Assembly: GCF_000263635.1 (NCBI RefSeq) | Contig: NZ_ADEV01000007.1 | Location: 1 to 64,000, forward strand | Length of the DNA stretch: 64,000 bases | Origin: Gardnerella greenwoodii 00703Dmash | GTDB lineage: Bacteria; Actinomycetota; Actinomycetes; Actinomycetales; Bifidobacteriaceae | Reading direction: 5' to 3' | Shown: positions 18,596-29,500 of the stretch, one piece after another | Position numbering within the stretch: the first letter of the stretch is position 1 | How the letters are laid out: every line of letters begins with the position of its first letter | Program-made: the position numbers and the translations under genes | The notes under the pieces: model-generated | The model's input: the letters and a program-made list of their open reading frames with translations, nothing else | What the model was told of the DNA's origin: nothing | Databases searched by the model: none

Positions 18596-18641
18596 AAAAA
18601 AAAACGGCATAAACTACACGCAACTGAGTAGTTTATGCCGT
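18596..18641 (-). terminator. Rho-independent terminator for pyrD
   Basis: A perfect 14-bp stem (ACGGCATAAACTAC at 18604-18617 paired with 18628-18641) has a 10-nt loop. Read on the minus strand it ends in a run of T, just after pyrD. The 13-nt arm CGGCATAAACTAC also occurs once in the neighbouring hairpin loop at 18551. Confidence 0.9.
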
Positions 18642-18646
18642 CACTT

Positions 18647-19801
18647 TTAGTCTAAATCTGCTCCAACAGCGTCGGAAACATGCTCGAATCCGTCGCGCTT
18701 CAAAAGATCCGCAAGTCCGCGCTTTAGCGTCGTAATCTGCTGCGGTCCTCTGTACATAAGCGACGTAATAAACATAACCAAATCCGCGCCAGCGCGAATC
18801 TTCTCGTATGCTTGCTTTGGTGTAAATACGCCGCCAATTCCAGCAATAGCAAAACGATCGCCAAAAGCCTTACGCGTGCGACTAATAAGTTCGTTGCTTG
18901 CCTGGTAGGTAGGGCCTCCAGAAAGTGCGCCTTGCCAATCTGCTGGAACGTCAAGTCCGGAGCGGTTCTTCTGCAAGTTCGCAATACTTACGCCATCAAC
19001 CTTATGCTCGGCAAGAACATCTAGAAGTGACTTAAACTGCTCCCATCCTCCCGGCAAATTAAGCGGCATCTTAACAAGAGTTGGCTGCGGTCGCTTAATA
19101 GTATCAAGATCGCTAAAAAGCTTATCCAGCGCTTCAGGCTCTCTAAAAGGCTCACCTACGCGAGTATTCGGGCAGGAAATATTCACCTCAATAATCGAGC
19201 TGCGTCCAGCAGCGCGTTCCATAGAAATGTGATAATCTTCAATGCCTTCGTTTAAATCGCCAACTAAATCGTCGTTAGTGCGAGCAATCGAAATAGACAT
19301 ATTCATTGACTTAGCTTTAGTCCACGCTTTTTCTGCGCGCGCAACAACCGCTTCGCTGCCGTCGTTTGCTAAGCCTGCGTGTACCAAAATAGAGTCGTAT
19401 TGCGGAAGACGATGATACCAAGGCTTCTGATTTCCTTCGCAAGGACGGCTTGTAGTTGAGCCAACTGTTTCAAAACCAAAGCCGGCATTGTCTAGCACGG
19501 TTGCCATTTGGCAGTTTTTATCTAAGCCGGCGCTTAAGCCGAACGGGTTCGCAAAATCCAATCCCATAACATTCGTTTCAAGAACCGGATCCGTGTAGTT
19601 AAGCATTGTGCGAAGAAGCCACATAAGTCCCGGCGTATTTTCGCTGAATTTGCAGAAGTCAATCATGCGTTCGTGAGCTTCGTCAGGAGGAATGTTGAAC
19701 ACAAAATGAGGCTTTATTACATGCTTGTAGGAGAAAGTGAAAAAATCAGTCGTGGCTTTATTGACGACATTGTGCAATGAATTTTCAGAAACGTAATGCA
19801 T
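18647..19801 (-). CDS. pyrD: Dihydroorotate dehydrogenase (class 2-like)
   Basis: This 384-residue FMN enzyme oxidises dihydroorotate to orotate in pyrimidine synthesis. The N-terminal extension and the motifs NPFGLSAGLDKN, ETVGSTTSRPCEGN and HAGLANDGSEAV fit the membrane-associated, quinone-using class 2 group. The active-site segment reads EVNISCPNTRVGEPF. Class 2 enzymes normally carry Ser in the catalytic-base position (SSPNT), whereas here it is Cys (about residue 210), as in class 1 enzymes. No electron-transfer partner gene (pyrK) adjoins it. A TAGTAT hexamer lies 6 nt before the ATG and no Shine-Dalgarno site is seen. Confidence 0.93.
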   Translation of the reverse strand: MHYVSENSLHNVVNKATTDFFTFSYKHVIKPHFVFNIPPDEAHERMIDFCKFSENTPGLMWLLRTMLNYTDPVLETNVMGLDFANPFGLSAGLDKNCQMATVLDNAGFGFETVGSTTSRPCEGNQKPWYHRLPQYDSILVHAGLANDGSEAVVARAEKAWTKAKSMNMSISIARTNDDLVGDLNEGIEDYHISMERAAGRSSIIEVNISCPNTRVGEPFREPEALDKLFSDLDTIKRPQPTLVKMPLNLPGGWEQFKSLLDVLAEHKVDGVSIANLQKNRSGLDVPADWQGALSGGPTYQASNELISRTRKAFGDRFAIAGIGGVFTPKQAYEKIRAGADLVMFITSLMYRGPQQITTLKRGLADLLKRDGFEHVSDAVGADLD

Positions 19802-19807
19802 ATCTAT

Positions 19808-19813
19808 ATACTA
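19808..19813 (-). promoter_or_regulatory. Candidate -10 of a leaderless pyrD promoter
   Basis: On the minus strand TAGTAT lies exactly 6 nt before the ATG at 19801. A -35 is weak (TGGCAA, 18-bp spacer). Confidence 0.4.
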
Positions 19814-19941
19814 GTGCATTATTTGTGCGTTTGCCACCCGAATGCGCGTTCGTTTTTGTGCGATTTATTACAAAAATAAGATTTGTACGCGGGTAAATGT
19901 GCGTTCTTTTCGTTTTTACACCCCAAAACGCTCAATCGCGT

Positions 19942-19970
19942 TTGTTTTTTGCGTATACTTGTGCGATAAT
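19942..19970 (+). promoter_or_regulatory. Candidate leaderless promoter for the DeoR-type regulator
   Basis: TTGTTT at 19942-19947, a 17-bp spacer, GATAAT at 19965-19970, then 6 nt to the ATG at 19977. This is one of the clearest leaderless arrangements in the window. Confidence 0.65.
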
Positions 19971-19976
19971 GTTCGT

Positions 19977-20834
19977 ATGATTTCTTCGCAGCGTCAACAT
20001 TTGATTTTAAGCCGTCTTCGTACTCGCGGTGCAGTTCGCATTACCGCGTTGTCTAAAGAGCTGAACGTTTCTGCAATGACAGTTCGCAGGGATATTGCCG
20101 AGCTTTCCGATCGCGGTCTTTTAAAGCGAGTTCACGGCGGCGCTGTAACAACCAACACTTTGCTTTCCGAGCCACTGTTTTCTGTAAAGTCGCAAATGGA
20201 CATTGGTTTGAAGGATGCTATTGCGCGTTTGGCTGTGGACTACGTTTCTCCGGGAGATGTTATTGCTATTGGCGGCGGCACAACAGCTTACGTGTTTGCG
20301 CAGCATTTGCTGGAGTCTCGCAGGGCTTCCGGAATTACGATTTTGACTAATTCGATTCCTGTTGCCGAGCTTGTGCAGGCTTTGGAGTCCAAGGATGTTG
20401 AGGTTATTGTAACCGGCGGCGTGATTACGCGCTCCAACTCGCTGGTTGGCCCGATTGCAGACAAAGTTGTGGCTTCTCTTCGCGTGAATACCGTGTTTCT
20501 TGGCACGCACTCGGTGTCTCTTCCTCGCGGATTCCTTATGCCGAACTCTTTGGAAGCGGCTACAGATATGGCTTTAATGGATATTGCTGACCGCACTATT
20601 ATTTTGACGGATCACACTAAGTGGAGCTGCACGTCGCTTTCGCTATTTGCGCGTTTTGATCAGGTTGATACTGTTATTACCGACGATGGTTTGGACGCTG
20701 ATTCTCAGCTTCGTACGCGCGAGCTTGTTAAGGATTTGGTTTTGGCGCCTGTTGGTGACGATCGCGAGATTCTTAATTCTGCTGCAGATGCTACGGATTT
20801 TGATTTAGCACATAATTCTGCAGACGAAAACTGA
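19977..20834 (+). CDS. DeoR/GlpR-family transcription regulator
   Basis: This 285-residue regulator has an N-terminal DeoR winged helix (ITALSKELNVSAMTVRRDIAELSDRGLLKRVHGGAV) and a C-terminal sugar-phosphate-sensing domain with IAIGGGTTAYVFAQHL and ILTNSIPVAELV. Relatives repress sugar-use genes until a phosphorylated sugar binds. No obvious target operon adjoins it: pyrD is divergent and the next gene is convergent. The frame is open to ATG 19842, but that extension is basic, unconserved-looking and would cover the GATAAT hexamer; ATG 19977 begins the HTH domain directly. Confidence 0.9.
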   Translation: MISSQRQHLILSRLRTRGAVRITALSKELNVSAMTVRRDIAELSDRGLLKRVHGGAVTTNTLLSEPLFSVKSQMDIGLKDAIARLAVDYVSPGDVIAIGGGTTAYVFAQHLLESRRASGITILTNSIPVAELVQALESKDVEVIVTGGVITRSNSLVGPIADKVVASLRVNTVFLGTHSVSLPRGFLMPNSLEAATDMALMDIADRTIILTDHTKWSCTSLSLFARFDQVDTVITDDGLDADSQLRTRELVKDLVLAPVGDDREILNSAADATDFDLAHNSADEN

Positions 20835-20910
20835 CGCGTAGTTTTGCGCGAAGTTGCGCGCATTTGCGCGAAGCTGTAATACGTTTGCTTGATGCACGCT
20901 TACAGCACGA

Positions 20911-21744
20911 TTAGCGCACGTTTACAAAAAGCGGCTCGCTATGCAATCCCGCAACGCGCTTATGCTCAACTCTAAGAACATAAGTTCCGCGATTCACCTT
21001 CGGCAAATCCTCGTCTGCAGTGCAGCCTTTTCCTGCATTCGTATTGGTATTCCAGGTAATCTTCTTTTCAAAATGATCGCCCTTAGCCATAAGAAGCGGT
21101 TTCAAAGCAGTATCGCAAGTATCTGAACGCCACACTGCGTTAGATAAGTAGCTGCTGCTATTTGCGTCTTTCGCGTCTTTTGAATCTTTAGCATTTTTTC
21201 CGCTTTTTACTTCTTTGTTATCTTTGCCATCTTTACTATCTTTTGCATCATCATTCGCCTTACTAACAGCATCACTACTGTTTACATACAGCACAGAATT
21301 CATATCGGAAGCATCAATAAGACACGAAGTATTTCCCTCATAAACAAAACGCTCAGTAAGCTCAACGCTTCCGCCCATAGGAACGTTTTGAGATTTCACA
21401 GAAAGTTCAATATTAATATCGCGCGCAGTGCATCGGGGAGTAAGGCCAACCGGGCGCGGATCTGGCACGGACTTTCTAGAAACATTAACCTCATGTCCTG
21501 CAATCGCACCGCCAAGTGCAGCAAGTCCCTTGCCTAAGCTAATAACGCAAAATATTGCCAGCGACACAATCAAAAAAAGCACTACGCACACAAAAACGCG
21601 TCTGCGAAAATACATTTTTTGCTGCGACTTGCTCATTTTTTTGCCGGATTTACGCAATTTGCCGCGATTAAATACAGCGCTCGCTTTGCGTTGCATCTGT
21701 CGCTTTATTTTGTGTATTCCGGATGGTGTGAACATATTATCCAT
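20911..21744 (-). CDS. Membrane-anchored extracytoplasmic protein, unknown function
   Basis: I do not recognise a family. The 277-residue product has a very basic N-terminus (KIKRQMQRKASAVFNRGKL), one membrane helix (VFVCVVLFLIVSLAIFCVISL, about residues 50-70) and an outside domain containing four spaced cysteines. A low-complexity Asp/Lys stretch (KDSKDGKDNKEVKSGKNAK, about 180-205) interrupts the domain. I start at ATG 21744; the frame continues upstream to 21816, but that overlaps the end of the methyltransferase gene. It begins 22 bp after that gene, so the two are probably co-transcribed. Confidence 0.75.
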   Translation of the reverse strand: MDNMFTPSGIHKIKRQMQRKASAVFNRGKLRKSGKKMSKSQQKMYFRRRVFVCVVLFLIVSLAIFCVISLGKGLAALGGAIAGHEVNVSRKSVPDPRPVGLTPRCTARDINIELSVKSQNVPMGGSVELTERFVYEGNTSCLIDASDMNSVLYVNSSDAVSKANDDAKDSKDGKDNKEVKSGKNAKDSKDAKDANSSSYLSNAVWRSDTCDTALKPLLMAKGDHFEKKITWNTNTNAGKGCTADEDLPKVNRGTYVLRVEHKRVAGLHSEPLFVNVR

Positions 21745-21766
21745 TGTAATGCATAGTTTGATGTGC

Positions 21767-22456
21767 TTACTTGCCGCCGGCGAAACCGAGCTGCCTCCAC
21801 GCTTCGTACACCGCAATAGAAGCGCAATTCGTAAGATTCAAGCTACGAAGCGACGGTCGCATTGGAAGACGAACCTGCTCTGCAACGTGCGGGCCTGCCA
21901 TAACATCCATCGGATCCGGAATATCTCCTGGTTCCGGGCCAAAAAGCAGAATATCGTTCGGTTTATACTCAATTTCGGTGTAAAGTTTCGTAGCATTTGC
22001 AGTAAACGCAATAATTCGAGAATTAGGCATCGACTCAACTAAATTCTCAAAATTCGGGTGCAAAACAACGTGAGCCATATCGTGATAATCCAAGCCAGCA
22101 CGACGCAATTTAGTATCGTGCAAATTAAAACCGAGCGGCTCAACCAAATGCAAAATCGTGCCGGTTACAGCGCAAAGACGAATTGCAGAACCAGTATTTC
22201 CCGGAATACGAGGGGAGTAGAAGCAAAGATGAGGAGTGTGCGTTTCGGCGCGTGCGGCATCGTCGGCGCTGAGCATTGCGTCCATAACGCTAATCGGATT
22301 TCCGTGAGCGTCGGTTACGAGCTCGTCCGGGCCGTAGTTGGACTTGCGATACCCGTACTCGTACATTTGCTCTACGCGGCTTGCGGCTGCTTTGTGTGCG
22401 TCGGTTTGCTCTTCGGTTTTCGCTTTTGCTTCTTGCGGATTCTCGCTGTTATTCAT
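21767..22456 (-). CDS. trmL: tRNA (cytidine/uridine-2'-O-)-methyltransferase, TrmL type
   Basis: This is a SPOUT-fold methyltransferase of 229 residues. The core is typical of TrmL: LCFYSPRIPGNTGSAIRLCAVTG, LLFGPEPGDIP, and the knot-forming IPMRP-like VRLPMRPSLRSLNLTNCASIAVYEAWRQL. TrmL methylates the 2-prime oxygen of the wobble nucleotide 34 in leucine tRNAs. A Glu/Lys-rich N-terminal arm of about 70 residues is longer than in E. coli. I start at ATG 22456 with AAGGAA upstream. The frame stays open for a further 111 codons, but that extension is made of 54-bp repeat sequence and is unlikely to be translated. Confidence 0.85.
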   Translation of the reverse strand: MNNSENPQEAKAKTEEQTDAHKAAASRVEQMYEYGYRKSNYGPDELVTDAHGNPISVMDAMLSADDAARAETHTPHLCFYSPRIPGNTGSAIRLCAVTGTILHLVEPLGFNLHDTKLRRAGLDYHDMAHVVLHPNFENLVESMPNSRIIAFTANATKLYTEIEYKPNDILLFGPEPGDIPDPMDVMAGPHVAEQVRLPMRPSLRSLNLTNCASIAVYEAWRQLGFAGGK

Positions 22457-22545
22457 GCTATTCCTTAGCCTTTTAAGTATCTTTACGTAACTTCGTAATC
22501 GTAACGTATTTAGTTTACTCGCAACTTGCACATTATGTTTATTGT

Positions 22546-22662
22546 TTTGGGAAACATTTGCCGTGTTTTTTCTCTGGCGTTTGTTGTCGGTTTTGCGGAT
22601 TTGGGAAACATTTGCCGTGTATTTTTCCGGCGTTTGTTGTCGGTTCTTTATTGGCGTGGTGA
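22546..22662. repeat. 54-bp-period repeat array, locus A (about 2 units)
   Basis: GAAACATTTGCCGTGT and CGGCGTTTGTTGTCGG recur with a 54-bp period (unit starts 22549 and 22603). Related arrays lie at 51535, 52620 and 54083. A short GCCG...CGGC hairpin is embedded in each unit. The rest of the 22457-22855 gap holds no gene that I can support; it must contain the rpoB promoter and leader. Confidence 0.8.
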
Positions 22663-22855
22663 TAGCGGCTAAAAGTCCGGAGTTTTTGGTAGAGTAGAGA
22701 GTCTGTGTAAGGTGTGTCATATAGCGGGCATGCTCATGGAACCGAAGAAGGCGCTCGCGAATCACAATATGCTTAAATAAGCACATCATTTGCCGCGATT
22801 TTCTTCAGTTTTCAAAGATTAAATAGTTAACTAGCGAGTGATAAAGGAACGTCCA

Positions 22856-25800
22856 TTGGCTGCTGAACAAGCTATGACGAGCACCACGAAAGTCATCGCA
22901 CGTGCTGACGAGCATGATATTAAACTGCACAAAGCGTCAGATCGTGTGAATTTTGGCTCCATTTGTGAGCCTATTGATGTGCCATACCTCCTCGGCGTGC
23001 AAACCGACAGCTTTGATTGGTTGATCGGCTCTGAACGCTGGAAGAAGCGCGTTGCCGAAGACGAGGCAAACGGAACTCACACCGTGCCTCATGTTTCCGG
23101 TCTTGACGAAGTCTTCCAGGAGATTTCCCCAATCGAGAATTTTGCTGAGACAATGAGCCTCACATTCTCCGACCCATACTTTGAAGAACCACGCCACACT
23201 GTGCTTGAGTGCAAGGAAAAGGATTACACCTATTCCGCTCCACTTTATGTGAACGCTGAGTTTGAAAACGGCGAAACTGGCGAAATTAAAAGCCAGACTG
23301 TTTTCATGGGTGATTTCCCATTGCAAACTCCTCACGGCACTTTTATTATTGGCGGCACCGAGCGAGTAATCGTTTCGCAGCTTGTGCGCTCTCCAGGCGT
23401 GTATTTTGATCGCACTCAGGATCGCACTTCCGACAAGGATGTTTTCGGCGCGAAGATTATTCCAAGCCGCGGTGCATGGTTGGAATTTGAGATTGACAAG
23501 CGCGACGTTTTAGGCGTTCGCGTTGACCGCAAGCGCAAGCAGTCTGCAATCGTATTCCTTATGGCTATTGGCATGACCAAGCCGGAAATTGCCGAAGCTT
23601 TCAAGGGTTATCCACTTGTTTTGGATGCTCTCGAAAAGGAATCAATCGATACTCAAGAAGACGCACTTACAGACTTGTACCGTAAGATTCGCCCAGCCGA
23701 CACTGCAACTCCAGAAGCCGGCCGCAATCTTCTCGACTCCTTCTACTTCAACACAAAGCGTTACGATTTGGCTCGAGTTGGTCGTTACAAGATCAACCGC
23801 AAGCTCGGTCTCGAAGCAGACTACAGCGATCGCAGCTTGAACCGTGAAGATATTATCGCCACTATCAAGTATTTGGTAACCTTACACGCAGGCGAGAAAA
23901 CCTTCCAAGGTAAGCGCGATGGTCAAGACGTGCAGTTGCGTGTTGACGTTGACGATATTGATCATTTTGGAAACCGTCGTATTCGCCAGGTTGGCGAGCT
24001 TGTGCAGAATCAGCTTCGTACCGGCTTAAGCCGCATGGAGCGCGTTGTGCGCGAACGTATGACAACTCAGGACGCAGAAGCAATTACTCCTCAGTCCTTA
24101 ATCAACATTCGCCCAGTAAACGCAACTATTAAGGAATTCTTCGGAACTTCCCAGCTCAGCCAGTTTATGGATCAGAACAATCCTTTGGCAGGCGTTACTA
24201 ACAAGCGTCGTCTTTCCGCACTCGGCCCTGGTGGTCTTTCTCGCGATCGCGCTTCCATGGAAGTTCGAGACGTGCACCCATCCCACTTCGGACGTATGTG
24301 CCCAATCGAATCCCCAGAAGGTCCAAACATCGGTCTTATCGGTTCTTTGGCAACCTTCGGACGAATCAACCCATTCGGCTTCATTGAAACCCCATACCGC
24401 AAGGTTGTTAACGGTCACGTAACTAATGAAGTCGAATACATGACTGCAGACCGCGAAGCCGAGCACGTTATTGCTCAGGCAAACCAGGAACTCGACGAAA
24501 ACGGCAACTTCGTTGGCACTCAAGCACTTGCTCGTGTGGACGAAGAAGAAGCAGTCGATGTGCCTGTTAGCACTGTAGACTACATGGACGTTTCCCCACG
24601 TCAGATGGTTTCCCTCGGCGCTTCCTTGATTCCATTCTTGGAGCACGACGAAGGCCACCGTGCATTGATGGGTACGAACATGCAGCGTCAGGCTGTGCCG
24701 CTTATTAAGTCCGAGCGCCCACTTGTTGGAACCGGCTCCGAATGGCGTGCAGCAGTTGATTCTGGCGACGTAATCTTGGCAGAAAAGCCGGGCGTAGTAA
24801 CTTACGTTTCTGCAGATATTATTCGCGTTATGAACGACGACGGAACTCAGTCCAGCTACAAGCTTTCTAAGTTCCAGCGTTCTAACCAAACTACTTGCTA
24901 CAACCAGGTGCCGCTTATTAAAGACGGCGAGCGCGTTGAAGCTGGTACTGTTTTGGCAGACGGTCCTGCAACCGAAAAGGGCGAACTCGCATTGGGTAAG
25001 AATTTGCTCGTTGCATTCATGCCTTGGAACGGTTACAACTACGAGGATGCTGTGATTATTTCCCAGCGTCTTGTGCAGGACGATACGCTTTCTTCTATTC
25101 ATATTGAAGAGTACGAAATCGACGCTCGCGAAACCAAGCTTGGTTCCGAAGAGATTACTCGCGACTTGCCAAACGTTGGCGAAGATGCGATTGCAAATCT
25201 CGACGAGCGTGGCATTATTCGCATTGGTGCTGAAGTTGAAGCCGGCGATATTTTGGTTGGTAAGGTAACCCCTAAGGGCGAAACCGAGCTTACTCCAGAA
25301 GAGCGTTTGCTTCGTGCAATCTTCGGCGAAAAGAGCCGCGAAGTGCGCGATACTTCTTTGCGCGTTCCACACGGTGAAACCGGTACTGTGATTGCAGTTA
25401 AGGAAATCACTCGCGAAGACGCTGAAGACGACGGCGACGAGCTTCCAAACGGCGTGAACCAAATGATTCGCGTTTACATCGCTCAGCATCGTAAGATCAC
25501 TCAGGGCGATAAGCTTTCCGGCCGCCACGGCAACAAGGGTGTTATTTCCCGCATTTTGCCAGAAGAAGATATGCCATTCTTGGCTGATGGTACTCCAGTT
25601 GACATTATGCTTAACCCATTGGGTGTGCCTTCTCGAATGAACTTGGGCCAGGTGCTCGAGCTTCACTTGGGTTGGATTGCTCACGCTGGCTGGGATATTA
25701 ACTTGGATCCAGACCTTGAGGCTGCTTGGAAGAAGTACGTGCCGCAGGGCGCTGAGCATGGCGATCCATGCACTCCAGTTGCAACCCCAGTATTCGACGG

Positions 25801-26422
25801 CGTTCGCCCAGAAACTTTGAAGGGCTTGCTTTCTACAACTCTTGCAAATCGCGATGGCGAAAAGCTTGTTGGTTCAGACGGTAAGGCAACTTTGTTCGAC
25901 GGTCGCACTGGCGAGCCATTCCCGAAGCCAATTTCTGTGGGCTACATGTACATTTTGAAGCTGCATCACTTGGTTGATGATAAGATTCACGCACGTTCCA
26001 CTGGTCCTTACTCCATGATTACCCAGCAGCCGTTGGGTGGTAAGGCTCAGTTCGGCGGCCAGCGCTTCGGTGAAATGGAAGTGTGGGCGCTCGAGGCTTA
26101 CGGCGCTGCTTACACATTGCACGAAATGATGACCACGAAGTCTGATGACGTCGACGGCCGCGTGCGCGTGTATGGCGCTATTGTTAAGGGCGATAACCTC
26201 CCACCAGCAGGCATTCCTGAATCCTTCAAGGTGTTGCTTAAGGAAATGCAGTCGCTTTCCCTTAATGTTGAGGTGTTGAACGCTGAAGGCGTTGCAATCG
26301 ACATGAAGGATGAAGAGGACGACCCAGTTTCATCTTCCGACGATCTTGGCTTCAATATTGGCGCTCGACCAGATTCGTCCGCCAAGGAAGATCAGATTGC
26401 TGTTGAACCTGAATACCAGTGA
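22856..26422 (+). CDS. rpoB: RNA polymerase beta subunit
   Basis: RpoB is the catalytic beta subunit of RNA polymerase. The full set of beta motifs is present, including the rifampicin-binding cluster ([19 protein letters not shown]), [21 protein letters not shown], the [13 protein letters not shown] loop and a C-terminal switch region ([14 protein letters not shown]). The product is about 1188 residues. Start: TTG 22856 is preceded by AAAGGA at a good distance, while GTG 22838 is in frame with no ribosome-binding site, so TTG is preferred. In the rifampicin region the codon for the residue equivalent to E. coli His526 reads Asn (about residue 449). It lies 94 bp before rpoC. Confidence 0.98.
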   Translation: MAAEQAMTSTTKVIARADEHDIKLHKASDRVNFGSICEPIDVPYLLGVQTDSFDWLIGSERWKKRVAEDEANGTHTVPHVSGLDEVFQEISPIENFAETMSLTFSDPYFEEPRHTVLECKEKDYTYSAPLYVNAEFENGETGEIKSQTVFMGDFPLQTPHGTFIIGGTERVIVSQLVRSPGVYFDRTQDRTSDKDVFGAKIIPSRGAWLEFEIDKRDVLGVRVDRKRKQSAIVFLMAIGMTKPEIAEAFKGYPLVLDALEKESIDTQEDALTDLYRKIRPADTATPEAGRNLLDSFYFNTKRYDLARVGRYKINRKLGLEADYSDRSLNREDIIATIKYLVTLHAGEKTFQGKRDGQDVQLRVDVDDIDHFGNRRIRQVGELVQNQLRTGLSRMERVVRERMTTQDAEAITPQSLINIRPVNATIKEFFGTSQLSQFMDQNNPLAGVTNKRRLSALGPGGLSRDRASMEVRDVHPSHFGRMCPIESPEGPNIGLIGSLATFGRINPFGFIETPYRKVVNGHVTNEVEYMTADREAEHVIAQANQELDENGNFVGTQALARVDEEEAVDVPVSTVDYMDVSPRQMVSLGASLIPFLEHDEGHRALMGTNMQRQAVPLIKSERPLVGTGSEWRAAVDSGDVILAEKPGVVTYVSADIIRVMNDDGTQSSYKLSKFQRSNQTTCYNQVPLIKDGERVEAGTVLADGPATEKGELALGKNLLVAFMPWNGYNYEDAVIISQRLVQDDTLSSIHIEEYEIDARETKLGSEEITRDLPNVGEDAIANLDERGIIRIGAEVEAGDILVGKVTPKGETELTPEERLLRAIFGEKSREVRDTSLRVPHGETGTVIAVKEITREDAEDDGDELPNGVNQMIRVYIAQHRKITQGDKLSGRHGNKGVISRILPEEDMPFLADGTPVDIMLNPLGVPSRMNLGQVLELHLGWIAHAGWDINLDPDLEAAWKKYVPQGAEHGDPCTPVATPVFDGVRPETLKGLLSTTLANRDGEKLVGSDGKATLFDGRTGEPFPKPISVGYMYILKLHHLVDDKIHARSTGPYSMITQQPLGGKAQFGGQRFGEMEVWALEAYGAAYTLHEMMTTKSDDVDGRVRVYGAIVKGDNLPPAGIPESFKVLLKEMQSLSLNVEVLNAEGVAIDMKDEEDDPVSSSDDLGFNIGARPDSSAKEDQIAVEPEYQ

Positions 26423-26456
26423 TTCGGTAACTGATTCGGTAACTGATTCAGTAACG
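26421..26456 (+). repeat. 12-bp tandem triplication between rpoB and rpoC
   Basis: GATTCGGTAACT occurs twice in perfect tandem and a third time as GATTCAGTAACG, starting inside the rpoB stop codon. It is probably slippage in the spacer. Confidence 0.85.
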
Positions 26457-26516
26457 AACACACTTTAAGAAATTAAGAAACATTAGAAAACAATTTCATG
26501 AGACAGGACGATAAGA

Positions 26517-29500
26517 GTGCTGGACGTCAACGCATTTGACAAACTGAGGATTGGACTGGCCACCGCCGAAGATATCCGTAGCTGGAGCCACGGCGAAGTA
26601 AAGAAGCCAGAAACCATTAATTACCGTACCCTAAAGCCAGAGAAGGACGGTCTGTTCGGTGAGCAGATCTTCGGTCCAACTCGCGACTGGGAGTGCGCGT
26701 GCGGCAAGTATAAGCGCGTGCGCTTTAAGGGAATCGTGTGCGAGCGATGCGGCGTGGAAGTTACCCGCAGCCGCGTTCGCCGCGAACGCATGGGTCATAT
26801 TGAGCTTGCAGCTCCGGTAACGCACATTTGGTTCTTCAAGGGTGTGCCAAGCCGTTTGGGCTACTTGCTCGACATTGCACCTAAGGATCTTGAAAAAGTA
26901 ATCTACTTCGCAGCCTACATGGTTACGAAAGTCGACGAAGAACAGCGTCATCAAGATCTTCCAGATTTGCAAGACGAATTCGATACCGAAATCGCCAACT
27001 TGCGCAAGCGTCGCGATAACGAAATCGAAGCTCGCGCTAAGAAGGTTGAAGAAGACTTGCACGAGCTGGAAGAATCTGGCGACGGCAAGGGTGCTGCAAA
27101 ATCTAAGTTGCGCGCTAGTGCAGAACGCGAAATGTCTGCTATTCGTACTCGCTACGACGAGCAGATTCAGCGTTTGAACGCAGTGTTCGACCGCTTCAAG
27201 GGCTTGCGTGCAGGCGATATGGAAGGCGACGTTGACTTGTGGCGCGAGATGGAAGATCGCTACGGCGACTACTTCGAAGGCTGCATGGGTGCTGAAGCTA
27301 TTAAGAAGCGTTTGCAGGACTTCGATTTGAAGTCTGCCGCAGAAGAGCTTCGCGCAGAAATCGACAACGGAACCGGTCAGCGCAAGGCTCGCGCTTTGAA
27401 GCGACTGAAGGTTGTAAACGCGTTCTTGACTACTGGAAACAAGCCAGAAGCTATGGTTTTGGACGTAATTCCAGTAATCCCACCAGATTTGCGACCAATG
27501 GTTCAGCTCGATGGTGGTCGTTTTGCAACTTCCGATTTGAACGATTTGTACCGTCGCGTAATCAACCGTAACAACCGTTTGAAGCGACTTATTGAGCTCG
27601 GCGCTCCTGAAATCATGCTTAATAACGAAAAGCGCATGCTTCAGGAAGCAGTTGACTCGCTCTTCGACAACGGCCGCCGCGGACGCCCAGTAACCGGCGC
27701 ATCCAACCGACCATTAAAGTCGCTTTCCGACATGCTTAAGGGTAAGCAAGGCCGATTCCGCCAGAACTTGCTCGGTAAGCGTGTTGATTACTCCGGTCGT
27801 TCCGTAATCGTCGTTGGCCCAAGCCTTCGCATGCATCAGTGCGGTTTGCCAAAGCCAATGGCATTGGAGCTTTTCAAGCCATTCGTTATTAAGCGTTTGG
27901 TAGATCAGGGCTTCGCTCAGAATATGAAGAGCGCAAAGCGTTTGGTAGACCGCGGCGACTCCGAAGTTTGGGGCGTCTTGGAGGAAGTTATTTCCGAGCA
28001 TCCTGTGCTTCTTAACCGCGCACCTACACTTCACCGCTTGGGTATTCAGGCATTCGAGCCAATTTTGGTTGAAGGTAAAGCAATCCACCTGCCACCACTT
28101 GCCTGCGCAGCATTCAACGCAGACTTCGATGGTGACCAGATGGCAGTGCATCTTCCGCTTTCTGCCGAGGCTCAAGCTGAAGCTCGTACTTTGATGATGG
28201 CTTCCGACAATATTTTGAAGCCAGCAGACGGCCACACCGTTACAATGCCATCTCAGGATATGATTCTGGGTCTTTACTACTTGTCTACCGTAATTGAGGG
28301 AGCCAAGGGTCAAGGCCGAGTCTTCTCCTCGCTTGCTGAAGCTGAAATGGCTCTCGACAAGCATGAGATTGACATGCAAGCTAAGGTGCTGATTCGCGTT
28401 CCTTCAGACTTCGTTTTGCCAAGGAATTGGGAGCCTTCCGAGCTTAAGGTTGTTGATCCTGAGCCAGGCAGCCCAGACGTTGTGCGCGAAGAGCGTTTTA
28501 AGGACGGAACTGTACTGTTTGCAACTTCTTGCGGACGTATTTTGTTCAACGGAACTTTGCCGGTTGACTATCCGTTCGTAAACGAGCAGGTGCCAAAGGG
28601 CGTACTTTCTAAGATCGTCGACGAAATCGCAACCCGCTATTCTACAGCGCAAGTTGCAGCAACACTCGACGCTTTGAAGGATCTCGGCTTTACTCGCGCT
28701 CCTTGGTCTGGCGTAACAATGGCATTCTCCGACATTGTGCTTCCTCCAAATCGCGAGCAAATCGCGCAAGATTACGAGGATCAGGCTGCAAAAATCAACT
28801 CCCAGTACGATATGGGTCTTCTTACCGACGAAGAGCGTCGTCAAGAGTTGATCAACTTGTGGACTGAATGCACCGACAAGGTTGCAGACGCAATGCGCGA
28901 AAACTTCCACGACGACAACAACGTGAACATCATGGTTCAGTCAGGCGCACGTGGTAACTGGATGCAGATTCGCCAGATTGCTGGTATGCGAGGCCTCGTG
29001 GCAAACCCTAAGGGCGAGATTATTCCTCGACCTGTTAAGTCAAACTACCGCGACGGCTTGTCTGTGTTGGAGTACTTCATCTCCCAGCACGGCGCTCGTA
29101 AGGGCCTGGCAGATACCGCACTTCGTACGGCAGAATCTGGCTACTTGACTCGTCGTCTTGTGGACGTTTCGCAGGAAGTAATCGTTCGCGAAGAAGATTG
29201 CGGCACTAAGCGCGGTCTTATGATGAAGATTGCTGATCGCGACGAAAACGGCAACTTGACGCTTGTTAAGGCTGCTGATGGCGGTCCATACTCGCGCTTG
29301 CTTGCTGCAGATGTTCTCGATCCTGCTGACGGCACTACAGTTTTGGCAAAGTGCGGAGATGCGCTTTCTATGGACGTTTTGCGCGATTTGGTTGCGCACG
29401 GCGTTGAGGAAGTTAAGGCGCGTTCTGTGCTTACTTGCGAATCTAAGCGCGGCGTTTGCGCAAAGTGCTACGGCTGGTCCTTGGCTACGAGCCGACTCGT

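Noticed and set aside
22457-22789. N-terminal extension of the TrmL-type protein encoded by the 54-bp repeats
   Set aside because: A good start with AAGGAA lies at 22456. The extension is repeat sequence that appears elsewhere without the gene.
24098-25759. Long open frame antisense to rpoB (553 codons)
   Set aside because: It lies wholly within the conserved rpoB gene, has no ribosome-binding site or recognisable motif, and is explained by codon bias of the sense gene. The same applies to the 537-codon frame antisense to rpoC (29040-30653).
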